DNA from: Rubrobacteraceae bacterium
GTDB taxonomy: Bacteria > Actinomycetota > Rubrobacteria > Rubrobacterales > Rubrobacteraceae
Assembly (NCBI GenBank): GCA_030447045.1
Contig: JAUJMB010000118.1
Location: 1-5,339 of the forward strand
Length of the DNA stretch: 5,339 nucleotides
Reading direction: 5' to 3'
Part shown: positions 5,051-5,339 of the stretch, in pieces
Numbering within the stretch: position 1 is the stretch's first letter
Layout: every line of letters begins with the position of its first letter
Translations under genes and position numbers: made by a program
The notes under the pieces: generated by a model
Database searches by the model: none
The model's input: only the letters and a program-made list of their open reading frames with translations
Told to the model about the DNA's origin: nothing

Positions 5051-5339
5051 TTGAGCAGGTTTCTGGTTAATAGGATGTGGTTTGTCGCTCTGCTACTCGG
5101 GGCGGCGGTGGCGATCTCCCTCGGTTGCCAGCCGGCGGAGACGACCGCCAACTCGAGCTCGGGCTCAAAGAAGGTCGCGACCTTCGAGGGCGGCGAGGTG
5201 ACCGAGGGCGAGCTGCAGGAGTTTGCCGCGCAGAGCGGGCTTGGGGAGCTCGAGCCGGGGTCTCCCGAGTACGAGACGGCCGTGCAGCAGGTGATGCCGC
5301 AGCTCGTCGGGATCGAGATCGCCAAGACCTACGCCCAGG
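5051..5339 (+). CDS. SurA/PrsA-like peptidyl-prolyl isomerase lipoprotein, N-terminal part (3' end off the window)
   Basis: This is the first 96 codons of an exported lipoprotein. Residues 1-25 form a lipoprotein signal peptide: a basic start (MSRFLVNR), a hydrophobic core (FVALLLGAAVAI) and a lipobox ending SLGC, with the lipidated cysteine at residue 26. A Ser/Thr-rich linker follows. Then VATFEGGEVTEGELQEF (about 43-59) matches the N-terminal chaperone region of SurA/PrsA-type foldases, whose usual form is VATVNG-x-x-I-T-x-x-E. These proteins assist folding of secreted proteins at the outer face of the membrane. The rotamase domain itself is beyond the edge. I chose TTG at 5051 because ATG at 5075 would leave the signal peptide without positive charge. 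GAGG at 5035-5038 is a weak, distant ribosome site. TTG at 5012 has GGAG 5 nt upstream, but that GGAG would lie at or before the predicted transcription start. Lipoprotein nature is firm; isomerase identity is likely. Confidence 0.8.
   Translation, partial: MSRFLVNRMWFVALLLGAAVAISLGCQPAETTANSSSGSKKVATFEGGEVTEGELQEFAAQSGLGELEPGSPEYETAVQQVMPQLVGIEIAKTYAQ

Noticed and set aside
1..5339. CRISPR array, insertion sequence, phage attachment site, tRNA or rRNA
   Set aside because: No regularly spaced repeats, transposase motifs, long terminal inverted repeats or cloverleaf patterns were seen on either strand.

Overview
The window reads as chromosomal DNA from a high-GC Gram-positive bacterium of the phylum Actinomycetota. 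The support is strong G/C preference at third codon positions, GTG and TTG starts, a GC-rich terminator without a U-tract, and an F420-type luciferase-like oxidoreductase. Protein style and the order mfd then SurA/PrsA-like lipoprotein make Rubrobacter or a relative a reasonable guess, but this is recognition from memory, not a database match.

Left block (1-737, minus strand): a MarR-family repressor gene lies directly upstream of a luciferase-like (LLM) F420-dependent oxidoreductase gene that runs off the left edge. A near-palindrome sharing the 10-mer CGTTAGCTAG occurs twice, once upstream of the likely MarR start and once in the 60-bp gap before the oxidoreductase gene. This looks like a small autoregulated module in which the repressor controls itself and the enzyme.

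Divergent gap (738-1087): about 350 bp with no convincing gene. It holds the MarR-side operator, a G-rich stretch with a 9-bp inverted repeat, and a -10 element (TAGAAT) ending 6 nt before the GTG of mfd. That geometry predicts a leaderless mfd transcript.

Centre (1088-4246, plus strand): a complete mfd gene for the transcription-repair coupling factor, 1052 aa. All helicase motifs, the RNA-polymerase-interaction domain and the UvrB-like N-terminal module are recognisable. The N-terminal half is shorter than in E. coli.

Right block: mfd and a small convergent minus-strand gene (DUF5654-like, two membrane helices) share a perfect 19-bp stem terminator at 4288-4333. A roughly 430-bp gap follows, with an extended -10 promoter at its end. 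It leads into the first 96 codons of a plus-strand lipoprotein with the N-terminal region of a SurA/PrsA-type peptidyl-prolyl isomerase, cut by the right edge.

Most of the window is ordinary housekeeping sequence. I see no defence system, CRISPR array, mobile element, tRNA or rRNA. The points most worth a second look are the paired MarR operators, the predicted leaderless start of mfd, and the uncharacterised two-helix membrane protein beside it.
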